Shown piece after piece: positions 33,930 to 42,689 of a stretch of 64,000 nucleotides of DNA. The DNA lies in assembly GCA_965140365.1 (NCBI GenBank), contig OZ223196.1; one strand, 5' to 3'. The translations under genes and the position numbers were made by a program. This DNA is from Hydrogenovibrio sp965140365 (lineage in GTDB: Bacteria > Pseudomonadota > Gammaproteobacteria > Thiomicrospirales > Thiomicrospiraceae). How positions within the stretch are numbered: position 1 is the stretch's first letter; each line of letters starts with the position of its first letter. The notes under the pieces are model-generated. The model was not told the DNA's origin. It searched no databases and saw nothing but the letters and a program-made list of their open reading frames with translations.

Positions 33930-34292
33930 TTAAAGCACTCGGTTGATAACGGAAAGCAGTTTTTCAGGGCTGAAAGGCTTGACGATCCAACCGGTGGCGC
34001 CAGCTTCTTTCCCTTTCGTTTTCATGTCGCCGGACGACTCGGTCGTCAAACATAAAATGGGGGTGAATTTGTAGTTAGGAAGTGTGCCGCGAACCGCTTG
34101 AATCAGTTCAATGCCATTCATGTTTGGCATGTTGATGTCGGTTACGATTAAGTCGTATTGTTCTTTTTTGGCCATGTCGAGCGCGATTAAACCATCTTCG
34201 GCTTCGGCGACATCGTGACCTGCTGATTTCAACGACATGCTGACCATTTGACGCATGGATTTTGAATCATCAACCGCAAGGATTTTGGACAT
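33930..34292 (-). CDS. Second CheY-like response regulator
   Basis: A 120-residue receiver with acidic pair AVDDSKSMRQ, phosphorylation aspartate in IVTDINMPNMNG, T in LTTESS and K in VKPFSPEKL, so all phosphorylation residues are present. It lies between a CheW-like and a STAS gene in the fliK run. It could be a phosphate sink for CheA or a regulator of the STAS protein. Confidence 0.92.
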   Translation of the reverse strand: MSKILAVDDSKSMRQMVSMSLKSAGHDVAEAEDGLIALDMAKKEQYDLIVTDINMPNMNGIELIQAVRGTLPNYKFTPILCLTTESSGDMKTKGKEAGATGWIVKPFSPEKLLSVINRVL

Positions 34293-34339
34293 TGTTACTT
34301 CTCACTTTCTTAATACTTAAACCTGAATGTAATTATACA

Positions 34340-34870
34340 TTATTCGTCAATATGAAGGCTCTTTTTGATCTCCGACAAGATGCCGGTTGAGACCAGTTCA
34401 TCGACATGTAAAACGATGACCATCTTTTCGCCAACGGTGGCGAGTCCTCTAACGTATTCGGTATGGATTGTGCCGTTAATTTCGGGTGCGCCTTGCAAGT
34501 TGTGCAGGTCAATTCCGTGTACATCGGATACACCGTCAACCACAATGCCAATGATTTTTTGGGTGGCGCTTTGCTCGTCGGTGGCCCGTAAAATAATCAC
34601 AACGGTGCTTTCATCGTAAGTGATTTCGGAAAGCCCGAAACGCACTCGTAAGTCCACCACCGGTACTACGGCACCTCGCAGGTTGATAACGCCCATGACA
34701 TAATCGGGCGCATTTGGAATGCTGGTGGTTCTTTCCCAGCCTTTGATTTCCTGAACGCGCAGAATATCAACACCGTACTCTTCTCCTCCGAGAATAAAGC
34801 TGAGGATTTGATCGTCGGTTCCGTCGTTTTCTTCGATTTGATCTTGAATGGCTTCTACGTCAGCACTCAT
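34340..34870 (-). CDS. CheW-like coupling protein (third copy)
   Basis: 176 residues with QILSFILGGEEYGVDILRVQEI, YVMGVINLRGAVVPVVDLR and IVVDGVSDVHGID, all typical of CheW. It leads the cheW-cheY-STAS-fhlB part of the reverse-strand run, about 180 bp after fliK. With 10236 and 32667 it makes three CheW-type proteins in the window. Confidence 0.93.
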   Translation of the reverse strand: MSADVEAIQDQIEENDGTDDQILSFILGGEEYGVDILRVQEIKGWERTTSIPNAPDYVMGVINLRGAVVPVVDLRVRFGLSEITYDESTVVIILRATDEQSATQKIIGIVVDGVSDVHGIDLHNLQGAPEINGTIHTEYVRGLATVGEKMVIVLHVDELVSTGILSEIKKSLHIDE

Positions 34871-35051
34871 TTGATTCTAGCCTCGTATCCTCGAATAATC
34901 TGTATATTTTTTTATGGTAACTTACCTTATTTGTCTGGAAAGGTCTAGTTTTAAAAAGGGTTTTCATTGAAAAAACACACTGGAATAATAAAAAATTTAC
35001 TCTCCAGCGTGAAACTTTCTCCAAGCAATTAACTCGCCAGTTTTTGAAGTG

Positions 35052-36089
35052 TTAAACATGAAGGTCGATTAAAGCGACTTTTTGAGCCAGCGGGTGGCTC
35101 TCTGGCTTTTGTTGAGTGATGAAGACTTGCTTGAGGGGGATGGCCGCTTGTTGAAAGCCGGCCTGTAATTGTGGAATGGCCTCACGAATCTCGTGTTCCA
35201 GTTGCACATTGTCTGCCCAAAGGCTGAGTGACACTTCATCGTTCATGAGCATCAATTTGCTTGACAGTTCTCCCGATGATAAGGTCAAGTTAACGATGAC
35301 TTCCCAGAAGTCCGGGATTTCTTTTGCCTGGCGACGAATGTCGATTTCCATTTCTTCAATGTAGGGATTCGGCTGTAATGGGAGTTGGATATTGAGCCGG
35401 TTTGGGTTTTCAATCGCTTGAATCTGCTGCAAAGTGATTCGACTCAGGGTTTGGGATAACAGTTTTGCCAGCTTAGGTAGCTCAGGAGACTCTGTGGGTT
35501 TGGCTTGTTGTGTCATCTGCAATAATTGCAGAAGTCGACTTTTGAGATCACCGGTTTGGGGCTTGTTGCCTTTGGCCAGTTGGTTTTCCAAAAACAAGCC
35601 GCTCGACAAGAGCTGCGTTTTCAATTCTTTTGCACTGGTTTGGTTCGATGGTTTGAATAATTGTTCCAATAAGGACGTTAGGTGAGATTGGATATTCGCC
35701 GGCAACAAGCCCGTTTGACTCAGTTGGACCAGCTGTTGTAACCCCTGGCTGATCGGGATTTGGTTTGGAAGAAGTTGACGATAGGCGGTTTGTAGCGTTT
35801 GTTGCGCGGTGGCTTGTGCCGTGTTTGAAGGGCCGCGTCCTTGTATTTGCAGGACAACGTTTGGTTTGGTTTGAGTGACTTTGACGTCGAGCTGTTGGCC
35901 GGCTTGCAGTGATTGTTGGCTGGTGGCTGTGAGGCTGCGACCGGCTAGGTTGAATGTGACTTGGTTCCCTTCGGTTTTGGTGACCGTCACGGAGAGCAAC
36001 TGCCCCACGGCCAGCTTCAGCGCTTGAGGGGTGGTCTGTCCCAGGTTGAGGTTGCCGCCAATGGATGTGGATGTCGGGCCGATCGCCAT
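35052..36089 (-). CDS. fliK: Flagellar hook-length control protein FliK-like
   Basis: Secreted ruler protein of hook assembly. 345 residues. The first ~220 are Gln/Leu/Thr-rich and low-complexity, as usual for FliK. The C-terminal domain has IDIRRQAKEIPDFWEVIVNL, LSLWADNVQLEHEIREAI and LKQVFITQQKPES, matching the FliK C-terminal domain. It starts a reverse-strand run and diverges from cheR. GGAAC precedes its ATG. Confidence 0.83.
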   Translation of the reverse strand: MAIGPTSTSIGGNLNLGQTTPQALKLAVGQLLSVTVTKTEGNQVTFNLAGRSLTATSQQSLQAGQQLDVKVTQTKPNVVLQIQGRGPSNTAQATAQQTLQTAYRQLLPNQIPISQGLQQLVQLSQTGLLPANIQSHLTSLLEQLFKPSNQTSAKELKTQLLSSGLFLENQLAKGNKPQTGDLKSRLLQLLQMTQQAKPTESPELPKLAKLLSQTLSRITLQQIQAIENPNRLNIQLPLQPNPYIEEMEIDIRRQAKEIPDFWEVIVNLTLSSGELSSKLMLMNDEVSLSLWADNVQLEHEIREAIPQLQAGFQQAAIPLKQVFITQQKPESHPLAQKVALIDLHV

Positions 36090-36223
36090 AGGGTTCCTGA
36101 GGCACTAAGCCATTCGGTGTAAGAAAATTGCCGATTAGACGAAATAATAAACTGCATTCCTTGAATCAAGCAACTATAATTGTATTTCATAATAAGACCA
36201 TTTTAATAATAAGGGCAAAAGAC

Positions 36224-37051
36224 GTGAGTGAAAGGGAATTTGACTTTACCGAGAAAGACTTTTTAAGAGTCAAAACGGTTGTTTATAATTTTGCCGGAAT
36301 CGATTTGAATGATTCCAAGAAAAACCTTGTTTACAACCGTCTGGCAAAGCGTATTCGCTTTTTGGATATGAACTCCTTCTCATCTTATTTGGACTATGTC
36401 GAAGAGCAGGGAGAAGCGGAATTTGTTCATCTGATTAATGCCATCACCACCAACCTGACGTTTTTCTTTCGCGAAAATCACCATTTTGAATATCTGGCCA
36501 ATCAAGTCATTCCGATGTTGTTGGAAAAAAACAAAGCCTCGAAAAAAATTCGTATCTGGTCGGCGGGCTGCTCCACCGGTGAAGAGCCCTATTCGTTAGC
36601 CATTGTATTGAAAGAGGCGGTCCCTTCCGGGTGGGATGCGCGTGTACTTGCCACTGATTTGGACACCAATGTGGTCCAGACCGGGCAAACCGGTGTCTAC
36701 AAAATCGACCGATTGAAAGGCGTATCAGACGAACGTAAAAAGCGTTGGTTTTTAAAAGGATCGGGCGCGCGTGAAGGCTATGTTCGAGTCAAACCGGAAT
36801 TGCAACAAGTTATTGATTTCGGCCAAATTAATTTAATGAACGAATGGCCAATCCGAGACGCGATTGACGTGATTTTTTGTCGTAATGTGGTTATTTATTT
36901 CGATAAAGAGACGCAAGCCCGTTTGTTTGATCGTTACGCTAACTTGTTGCCGGACAACGGCCACCTGTTCATCGGGCATTCCGAATCCTTATATAAGGTG
37001 TGTGACCGTTTTGAATTGCTCGGTCAGACCATTTACCGGAAAATTCGTTAA
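36224..37051 (+). CDS. cheR: Chemotaxis methyltransferase CheR
   Basis: Methylates receptor glutamates with S-adenosylmethionine. The start is placed at GTG 36224 (MSEREFDFTEKDF), which follows AAGGG, giving 275 residues; an upstream ATG at 36128 is in AT-rich non-coding-like sequence. The SAM motif is IWSAGCSTGEEPYSLA. VIFCRNVVIYFDKETQ and LFIGHSESL follow. Confidence 0.94.
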   Translation: MSEREFDFTEKDFLRVKTVVYNFAGIDLNDSKKNLVYNRLAKRIRFLDMNSFSSYLDYVEEQGEAEFVHLINAITTNLTFFFRENHHFEYLANQVIPMLLEKNKASKKIRIWSAGCSTGEEPYSLAIVLKEAVPSGWDARVLATDLDTNVVQTGQTGVYKIDRLKGVSDERKKRWFLKGSGAREGYVRVKPELQQVIDFGQINLMNEWPIRDAIDVIFCRNVVIYFDKETQARLFDRYANLLPDNGHLFIGHSESLYKVCDRFELLGQTIYRKIR

Positions 37052-37115
37052 GCGGATTGCGGTATAATCACGATTAAGAACTCATGAAACCCCTAAAGCC
37101 CATCAGGTAATCTAT

Positions 37116-38249
37116 ATGTCAAAGGTAAAAGCACTCGTCGTAGATGATTCAGCATTGGTTCGATCCATGTTGCAGGAAATGTTGGGAGCTGATCCGGATA
37201 TTGAGGTGGTCGGTACGGCTTCCGACCCATATGATGCTCGCCAGAAAGTGAAAGAGCTGCACCCGGATGTGCTGACGCTGGATGTCGAAATGCCGAAAAT
37301 GGATGGCGTGACGTTTTTGAAAAACCTGATGCGTTTGCATCCCTTGCCTGTGGTGATGGTGTCGACCCTGACCGAAAAAGGCGCGGACATTACGTTTGAA
37401 GCCTTGGATTTGGGTGCCGTGGATTTCGTGACCAAACCGAAGATCGATTTGGAACATACCTTTGAAGACTACGCTCAGGAAATCCGCACCAAGGTGAAAA
37501 CGGCGGCAAAGGTGTCGAGATGGCAGCTTGAACGTCACTATGCGCGTTATGCCTCCAACCTGAAAGAAAAACCGATTGTGTTACCGAGTGTACGTCCTGC
37601 CCCGTCGAAAACGGTGGCTGAAAAATATTCTGCGGATGTCATTGTTCAGAAAAAAAGTCCATCGGCCACTTCGCGTATTTCCGATAAAATCATTGCTCTG
37701 GGTGCCTCTACAGGCGGGACGGAAGCCATCAAAGAAGTGTTGATGCGCTTGCCGGCGAATACGCCGGGGATTGTTATTACCCAACATATTCCCGCCACAT
37801 TCAGTTTGCCGTTTGCACAACGGATGGACAGTGTATCGGAAATGACGGTGGTGCAAGCCGAAGATCGGCAACCAATCTTGCCGGGGCATGTCTACATTGC
37901 CCCGGGCGACAAACATTTGCTGGTGGAAAAAGCCGGAGGCGGTTATATTTGCCGCTTGAATGATGGGCCGCCGGTCAATCGTCATAAGCCGTCGGTGGAT
38001 GTGATGTTCCGAACCGTGGTGCAGAACGTCGGCAAAAATGCCGTTGGGGTGCTCTTAACCGGTATGGGCGCGGACGGCGCGAAAGGTATGAAAGAGCTAC
38101 AGGAAATCGGTGTTCCAACGGTTGCGCAGGATGAAAAAACCAGTGTTGTTTGGGGAATGCCGGGAGAAGCCGTCAAACTGGGGGCGGCAGATCATGTGCT
38201 TCCTTTGGGGCGTATTCCTGAAAAAATTCTGGAGCTGGTCAAAAAATAA
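37116..38249 (+). CDS. cheB: Chemotaxis methylesterase CheB
   Basis: Removes receptor methyl groups. 377 residues. The receiver has D10/D11 and D56 (TLDVEMPKMDG). The esterase domain carries the catalytic serine in GASTGGTEA, histidine in ITQHIPATFS and aspartate in LTGMGADGAKG. It follows cheR by 64 bases, and the two likely form a pair with the MCP gene. Confidence 0.96.
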   Translation: MSKVKALVVDDSALVRSMLQEMLGADPDIEVVGTASDPYDARQKVKELHPDVLTLDVEMPKMDGVTFLKNLMRLHPLPVVMVSTLTEKGADITFEALDLGAVDFVTKPKIDLEHTFEDYAQEIRTKVKTAAKVSRWQLERHYARYASNLKEKPIVLPSVRPAPSKTVAEKYSADVIVQKKSPSATSRISDKIIALGASTGGTEAIKEVLMRLPANTPGIVITQHIPATFSLPFAQRMDSVSEMTVVQAEDRQPILPGHVYIAPGDKHLLVEKAGGGYICRLNDGPPVNRHKPSVDVMFRTVVQNVGKNAVGVLLTGMGADGAKGMKELQEIGVPTVAQDEKTSVVWGMPGEAVKLGAADHVLPLGRIPEKILELVKK

Positions 38250-38342
38250 ATTTTTGACCCGGCCTGGTCTTTCTTGTTGTTTTTGCAATTAAAACTCGTC
38301 AGAAACGAAATTCATTGTTTCCGTATAAACAAAAATTATCCA

Positions 38343-38369
38343 TTAAGAATTTATCATTCCCGCCGAGAA
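38343..38369 (+). promoter_or_regulatory. Candidate sigma-28 promoter of the MCP gene
   Basis: TTAAGAAT, 11 bases, then GCCGAGAA (38362-38369), close to the FliA consensus TAAAGTTT-N11-GCCGATAA. It lies 70 bp before the receptor-like gene, a class usually read by FliA. Confidence 0.55.
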
Positions 38370-38438
38370 ATGACTTGATGCTGGCATATTAACTGCTTTG
38401 CATGAGTTAACGTTACGGGTTTATTTAAGGAAAAACGC

Positions 38439-39683
38439 ATGTTGCATACTTTTAAGCAATACTGGCCAGCTTGGCTCTTAACTCTGTTAGGGGTGGTATT
38501 GACCTTCATAGACATTCCATTTATCGGTGCCATTGCACTTGTTTTGGTTTCCTTGATCTGGACATTATCCGTGGCAAAAGTTGCCAGGGAGGGCGGTGCT
38601 GTCACGGTCCCTGTCAAAGCGGAACCCGGTTCAGCCGCTGCGTTAGCCAGTGTGAGTCAATCAACGAATTTTGATGCCACTGTGATTGATGATTCTTTAC
38701 AAGTCATTATGAATGACATTGATGCCGTGGTGGACCAAGAAGTTGAAGTGGTTCGTGGAGAGTTGCTGCAGGTTAAAGAGTTGGTGGCTGAAGCCATTGA
38801 AACCCTGAACACCAGCTTTATGGGCTTGCACGGTCAGACCCAGGAAGAGTACAAAATGGTGGTTTCGCTTTTGGATAACCTGGGCGGCACCGGCGAAGGC
38901 ATGAGTATTCAAAAGTTCTCTTCCGAAATCAAAGGGGTGTTGGAGTTTTTGATTACGCTGTTACGTAACTCCAGTCAGCGCAGTAACGAGACGGTCGATA
39001 AAATTGATGACATGGTCAGTCAGATCGAATCCATCTTTGTCCTTTTGGAAGATGTTAAAGGGATAGCCGATCAAACCAACCTTTTGGCTCTGAATGCGGC
39101 GATTGAGGCGGCTAGAGCCGGTGAAGCCGGTCGTGGGTTCGCGGTGGTGGCCGATGAAGTCCGTAAGCTGTCTCTGAACTCGAATCAGTTGAACGAACAG
39201 ATTCGTAAACAAGCGGAAAAAGCCAAACAAACCGTCGATCAAGTGCGTCGTCGAGTGATGGATACGGCGGAAAAAGATATGGAAGAAGCCAATTCGTCAC
39301 AGGATCAGGTAACGGTTCTGGTAACCGATCTGGAAGCGATGAACAGTGGTATTTCCGATAAGCTGGGCGATGTGTCAGGCATTATTTCCGAAATCGAGGT
39401 CAGCGTTTCCAATGCCATGCGTTCCTTGCAGTTTGAAGATATTGTACGCCAGCTAGTAGAGCAGGTGCTGAACCATTTGGAAAACCTGACCGGCTTTTCA
39501 CACAAAATCAGTCACTTTATTGAAGAAAGTAAAAATGACCCGGTGAAATCGGTTGCCGAGCATAAGCAACGTTTGGAAGCTTTTCGAAATACCATTCACC
39601 AAGAGCGTGAAGAAATTGAAGCTAAGCGGATGCGCCGGGTTTCGTCGGAATCCATGGAAGAGGGTGAAATAGATCTTTTCTAA
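38439..39683 (+). CDS. Methyl-accepting chemotaxis protein without periplasmic sensor domain
   Basis: 414 residues. Two close transmembrane segments (about 10-28 and 31-48) form a hairpin with almost no periplasmic loop. A helical region follows, then the receptor hairpin tip IADQTNLLALNAAIEAARAGEAGRGFAVVADEVRKLS. Without an outside domain it may sense membrane state, the cytoplasm or a partner. The C-terminus (EGEIDLF) is not the NWETF-type tether for CheR. It follows cheB, has its own sigma-28-like promoter and ends at a terminator. Confidence 0.92.
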   Translation: MLHTFKQYWPAWLLTLLGVVLTFIDIPFIGAIALVLVSLIWTLSVAKVAREGGAVTVPVKAEPGSAAALASVSQSTNFDATVIDDSLQVIMNDIDAVVDQEVEVVRGELLQVKELVAEAIETLNTSFMGLHGQTQEEYKMVVSLLDNLGGTGEGMSIQKFSSEIKGVLEFLITLLRNSSQRSNETVDKIDDMVSQIESIFVLLEDVKGIADQTNLLALNAAIEAARAGEAGRGFAVVADEVRKLSLNSNQLNEQIRKQAEKAKQTVDQVRRRVMDTAEKDMEEANSSQDQVTVLVTDLEAMNSGISDKLGDVSGIISEIEVSVSNAMRSLQFEDIVRQLVEQVLNHLENLTGFSHKISHFIEESKNDPVKSVAEHKQRLEAFRNTIHQEREEIEAKRMRRVSSESMEEGEIDLF

Positions 39684-39701
39684 AAAGGGCTTCTATAAAC
39701 G

Positions 39702-39728
39702 AAAAAAGCACCGAAAGGTGCTTTTTTT
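39702..39728 (+). terminator. MCP gene terminator
   Basis: AAAAAAGCACC-GAAA-GGTGCTTTTTT, a near-ideal stem with a GNRA tetraloop and T-run, 19 bases after the stop and convergent with the next gene. Confidence 0.9.
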
Positions 39729-39747
39729 ATGGGAGTAAGAGCCTTTT

Positions 39748-40032
39748 TTAAGGTTCCATATTCCCCATTTCACTGTTCCAGAAACTGCCAAAAATCAAGC
39801 TGAATACCAAGCCGGTGGCGAAAACAATATACCAGTAGGTGCGCATTTGAGCCGCACGTTTAATTTCCGCTTCGCTTAATTCGCTTTCGTTCGGGCGGTC
39901 TTTAAAAAAGACGACCATGAAGCCCACGGCGGAAATGAAACCGGCAATGTTGGCCAGATAGTGGTTATGCGTTAACATCGACGCGAATCCCAATGACAGT
40001 ATTATAAAATACGTAATCAATATGTTTTTCAT
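39748..40032 (-). CDS. Small membrane protein of unknown function
   Basis: 94 residues with three predicted hydrophobic segments (about 4-21, 25-43 and 68-85), joined by a charged loop FFKDRPNESELSEAEIKRA. No family recognised. It is a single gene, convergent with the MCP gene and divergent from the next. Confidence 0.65.
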   Translation of the reverse strand: MKNILITYFIILSLGFASMLTHNHYLANIAGFISAVGFMVVFFKDRPNESELSEAEIKRAAQMRTYWYIVFATGLVFSLIFGSFWNSEMGNMEP

Positions 40033-40095
40033 CTTGCTCTACCTTGAGTTGGGTGATTTCGAACCCCAATTATTCTAGTCGGTTTAAGGAGAAAT

Positions 40096-40410
40096 ATGTA
40101 TAAAATGTGTTTTTTTGTCCCGGAAACGCACCTGGAAGCCGTTAAATCGGCGGTGTTTGCAGCCGGAGCCGGTCGGATTGGTGATTATGATCAATGTTGT
40201 TGGCAAGTAAAAGGAGAGGGGCAGTTTCGTCCACTGGCTGGGAGTCAGCCTTTTTTGGGCAAGCAGGATGCGTTAGAGAAGGTGGTTGAATTTCGCGTAG
40301 AGTTGGTGGTGGAAAAAAGCTGTGCCAGAGCGGTGATTCAGGCGTTGAAACAGGCGCATCCATATGAGGAGCCCGCCTATGATGTAATGGCGTTGGTTGA
40401 GTTGGAATAA
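40096..40410 (+). CDS. YqfO/NIF3-like domain protein
   Basis: 104-residue protein matching the short CutA-like insert domain of NIF3/YqfO proteins: MCFFVPETHLEAVKSAVFAAGAGRIGDYDQCCWQ near the start and the conserved AHPYEEPAYDV near the end. Stand-alone versions are common in gammaproteobacteria. Molecular role is not established. AAGGAG precedes the ATG. Confidence 0.85.
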   Translation: MYKMCFFVPETHLEAVKSAVFAAGAGRIGDYDQCCWQVKGEGQFRPLAGSQPFLGKQDALEKVVEFRVELVVEKSCARAVIQALKQAHPYEEPAYDVMALVELE

Positions 40411-40536
40411 GCGTAAGATAAAATTTATCTATCACTATAGACAAACTTTATATTAGAAAAAAATAATGTAGCTGGTAAACTTAGCTGAGTTGAAACTTCA
40501 ACTAATCCTCCCTTTGTATTACATAACCGATAATAC

Positions 40537-40571
40537 AGCCCGAACACAGGGATCGTGTTCGGGCTTTTTTC
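40537..40571. terminator. Bidirectional terminator
   Basis: AGCCCGAACAC / GTGTTCGGGCT stem with an eight-base loop and T6, directly at the 3' end of the reverse-strand FKBP gene and downstream of the YqfO-like gene. Confidence 0.8.
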
Positions 40572-40574
40572 GTT

Positions 40575-41282
40575 TTAAGAGGCCGGTTTTTCGGCTTTAA
40601 TCAGCTCGATGGTGAAAATCAGCGTCTCATTCGGCCCGATGATGTCTCCCGCGCCTTTGGAGCCGTAACCCAGTGATGGTGGAACGAAAATTTCCCACTT
40701 CGCACCCGGTTTCATCATTTTCAAAGCTTCGCCCCAGCCTGGAATGACATCCCCCATTTGGAATTCAATCGGCGTGCCGCGACTATAAGAACTGTCGAAC
40801 TCGGTGCCGTCAATCAAAGTGCCTTTGTAGTTGGCGGTCAAGACATCGCCTTTTTTTGGCGTGGCACCTTTGCCCGGTTGGATGATGCGATATTGCAGGC
40901 CGCTTTGGGTGACTTTGACGTCATCCCGTTTTTTGTTTTTTGCCAGAAAGGCTTCACCTTTTTGAGCATTTTCTTCGGCCAGTTTTTTACGGGCTTCGGC
41001 TTGCTTTTGCATGACTTGTTTTTTGACTTCGTTGACGGCTTGTTGCATCTCTTTATCCGTCAAGCGCAGTGACTTGTTTTTCATGACGTCTTGCATGCCC
41101 AGAACCAGAGCCGGAATGTCGATTTCAACGCCTTGTTGTTGGAAGTTTTTGGCCAGATCAGAGCCCAGCGCGTAGCTGGCTTTTTTTTCAACGGAATCCA
41201 GTTGAGTGTCGGCTGATAAAGCAGACAAACTGGTGCCGGACAGGATGGCGACTAGACCGGTGGTGAGTAGTTTTCTTTTCAT
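40575..41282 (-). CDS. FKBP-type peptidyl-prolyl isomerase (FkpA/Mip type)
   Basis: Periplasmic prolyl isomerase/chaperone, 235 residues. A signal peptide runs to about ALSA (residue 24). A helical dimerisation domain follows (VEKKASYALGSDLAKNF, then Lys/Glu/Gln-rich helices to ~120). The FKBP domain has GDVLTANYKGTLIDGTEFDSS, IPGWGEALKMMKPGAKW and LGYGSKGAGDIIGPNETLIF. Could be called fkpA or mip; orthology is not decided here. Confidence 0.93.
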   Translation of the reverse strand: MKRKLLTTGLVAILSGTSLSALSADTQLDSVEKKASYALGSDLAKNFQQQGVEIDIPALVLGMQDVMKNKSLRLTDKEMQQAVNEVKKQVMQKQAEARKKLAEENAQKGEAFLAKNKKRDDVKVTQSGLQYRIIQPGKGATPKKGDVLTANYKGTLIDGTEFDSSYSRGTPIEFQMGDVIPGWGEALKMMKPGAKWEIFVPPSLGYGSKGAGDIIGPNETLIFTIELIKAEKPAS

Positions 41283-41327
41283 AAACGTCTCGAATTGTGG
41301 AATCGTAATTGAGCAATCCCTTTATCG

Positions 41328-41351
41328 AAAACGGCCAGGCCTGGCCGTTTT
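41328..41351. terminator. trxB terminator with CCAGGCCTGG core
   Basis: Perfect 24-bp palindrome with AAAACGG and CCGTTTT arms and the core at 41335-41344. It lies between the trxB stop and the FKBP start on the reverse strand, so termination of trxB is the simplest role. Confidence 0.8.
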
Positions 41352-41391
41352 GCATAAAGGGGCTAGGGGGATTTGAAATCGAATTCAGGTC

Positions 41392-42348
41392 TTAGCTTTG
41401 CGATTCCAAATGATCCAGGAATTTTTCCGCATCCAGGGCGGCCATGCAGCCCGCGCCAGCGGAAGTGATGGCTTGTTTATAGACCTGGTCCATCACGTCG
41501 CCAGCGGCGAAAATACCCGGGATGGAGGTTTGGGTGGCGTTGCCTTGTAAGCCGCTTTGGACTTTCAGGTAGCCATGATCCATGTCCAGTTGTCCGTCAA
41601 AGATACCGGTGTTCGGTGTGTGACCGATGGCGATGAAGACGCCGGCCACATCAATTTCTTTGGTGTCACCGCTTTGCGTGTTTTTCAAGCGCAAACCCGT
41701 CACGCCCATATTGTCGCCCAGAACCTCTTCCAGGGTGCTGTTGTATTCAATCTTGATGTTACCGTTTTCAGCTTTTTCTTTCAGTTGATCGGCCAGAATT
41801 TTTTCCGAACTGAAGCTGTCGCGACGATGCACAATGGTGACTTCCGCCGCGATATTGGATAAGTAAAGGGCTTCTTCGACAGCGGTGTTGCCGCCACCGA
41901 TGACCGCGACTTTCTGGTTGCGGTAAAAGAAACCGTCACAGGTGGCGCAAGCGGAAACGCCTTTGCCTTTAAAGGCTTCTTCGGATTCCAGCCCCAAATA
42001 TTTGGCGGAAGCACCGGTGGCGATAATCAAGGCGTCGCAGGTGTATTCACCGCTGTCGCCAATCAGTTTGAATGGGCGTTGCTGTAATTCAGCCGTGTGG
42101 ATGTGGTCGAACAAAATTTCGGTTCCGAAACGCTCGGCATGTTTTTGCATGCGTACCATCAAGTCCGGGCCGGTCAATCCTTCCACGTCGCCCGGCCAAT
42201 TATCCACTTCGGTGGTGGTGGTCAGCTGTCCGCCTTGTTGCATTCCTGTAATCATGACAGGTTCCAAATTTGCGCGGGCCGCATAGACAGCGGCGGTGTA
42301 GCCGGCTGGGCCGGAGCCGAGAATCAACAGTTTGCAATGCTTTGACAT
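41392..42348 (-). CDS. trxB: Thioredoxin reductase
   Basis: NADPH-dependent flavoenzyme that reduces thioredoxin. The start is placed at ATG 42348 (MSKHCKLLILGSGPAGYTAA), next to AAAGGATG on the reverse strand, giving 318 residues. The FAD loop is LGSGPAGYTA, the active-site disulphide is CATCDGFFY and the NADPH loop is VIGGGNTAVEEALY. Divergent from ftsK, as in E. coli where lrp lies between them; lrp is absent here. Confidence 0.96.
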   Translation of the reverse strand: MSKHCKLLILGSGPAGYTAAVYAARANLEPVMITGMQQGGQLTTTTEVDNWPGDVEGLTGPDLMVRMQKHAERFGTEILFDHIHTAELQQRPFKLIGDSGEYTCDALIIATGASAKYLGLESEEAFKGKGVSACATCDGFFYRNQKVAVIGGGNTAVEEALYLSNIAAEVTIVHRRDSFSSEKILADQLKEKAENGNIKIEYNSTLEEVLGDNMGVTGLRLKNTQSGDTKEIDVAGVFIAIGHTPNTGIFDGQLDMDHGYLKVQSGLQGNATQTSIPGIFAAGDVMDQVYKQAITSAGAGCMAALDAEKFLDHLESQS

Positions 42349-42689
42349 AACATCCTTTCCTTTATTTTGTCTCTGTCCGCGACGAGTCACCTCGGCGGAC
42401 GTGTGATCTTGAGTCAGGCAGAAAACGCCGGTTGCCGTTTATGACAAATGCCAAATCCGCCAGGCCTGACGAGGCCGTGTCGGAGGGCGGAATAGAATTA
42501 ACGACGGCTTCTGAAATATGCTAGAATTCTAGCAGCTTTTTAACTGGCTTTGCATAATTATATTTGCGGAGAAATCGGCAGCATTGAGTGAGTATGACTG
42601 TGTTTCCGGCGAATTGTATTTTGATAGAAATTTCTTTAAATTCGATAAAAGAATCCGATAACCCTTGAACAGGATAAAACAGTAATCGT
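42349..42689. promoter_or_regulatory. Divergent trxB-ftsK intergenic region
   Basis: A 341-bp gap holding both leader regions. It contains a degenerate copy of the iterated palindrome (CCAGGCCTGA at about 42470) and a perfect 16-bp palindrome TGCTAGAATTCTAGCA at 42519-42534. CATAAT at about 42553 is a possible -10 for ftsK with no convincing -35. No gene is seen here. Confidence 0.5.
42519..42534. promoter_or_regulatory. 16-bp palindrome, candidate operator
   Basis: TGCTAGAATTCTAGCA is a perfect dyad in the centre of the trxB-ftsK gap. It could be a dimeric repressor site or a hairpin; a short T-run follows. Confidence 0.4.
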
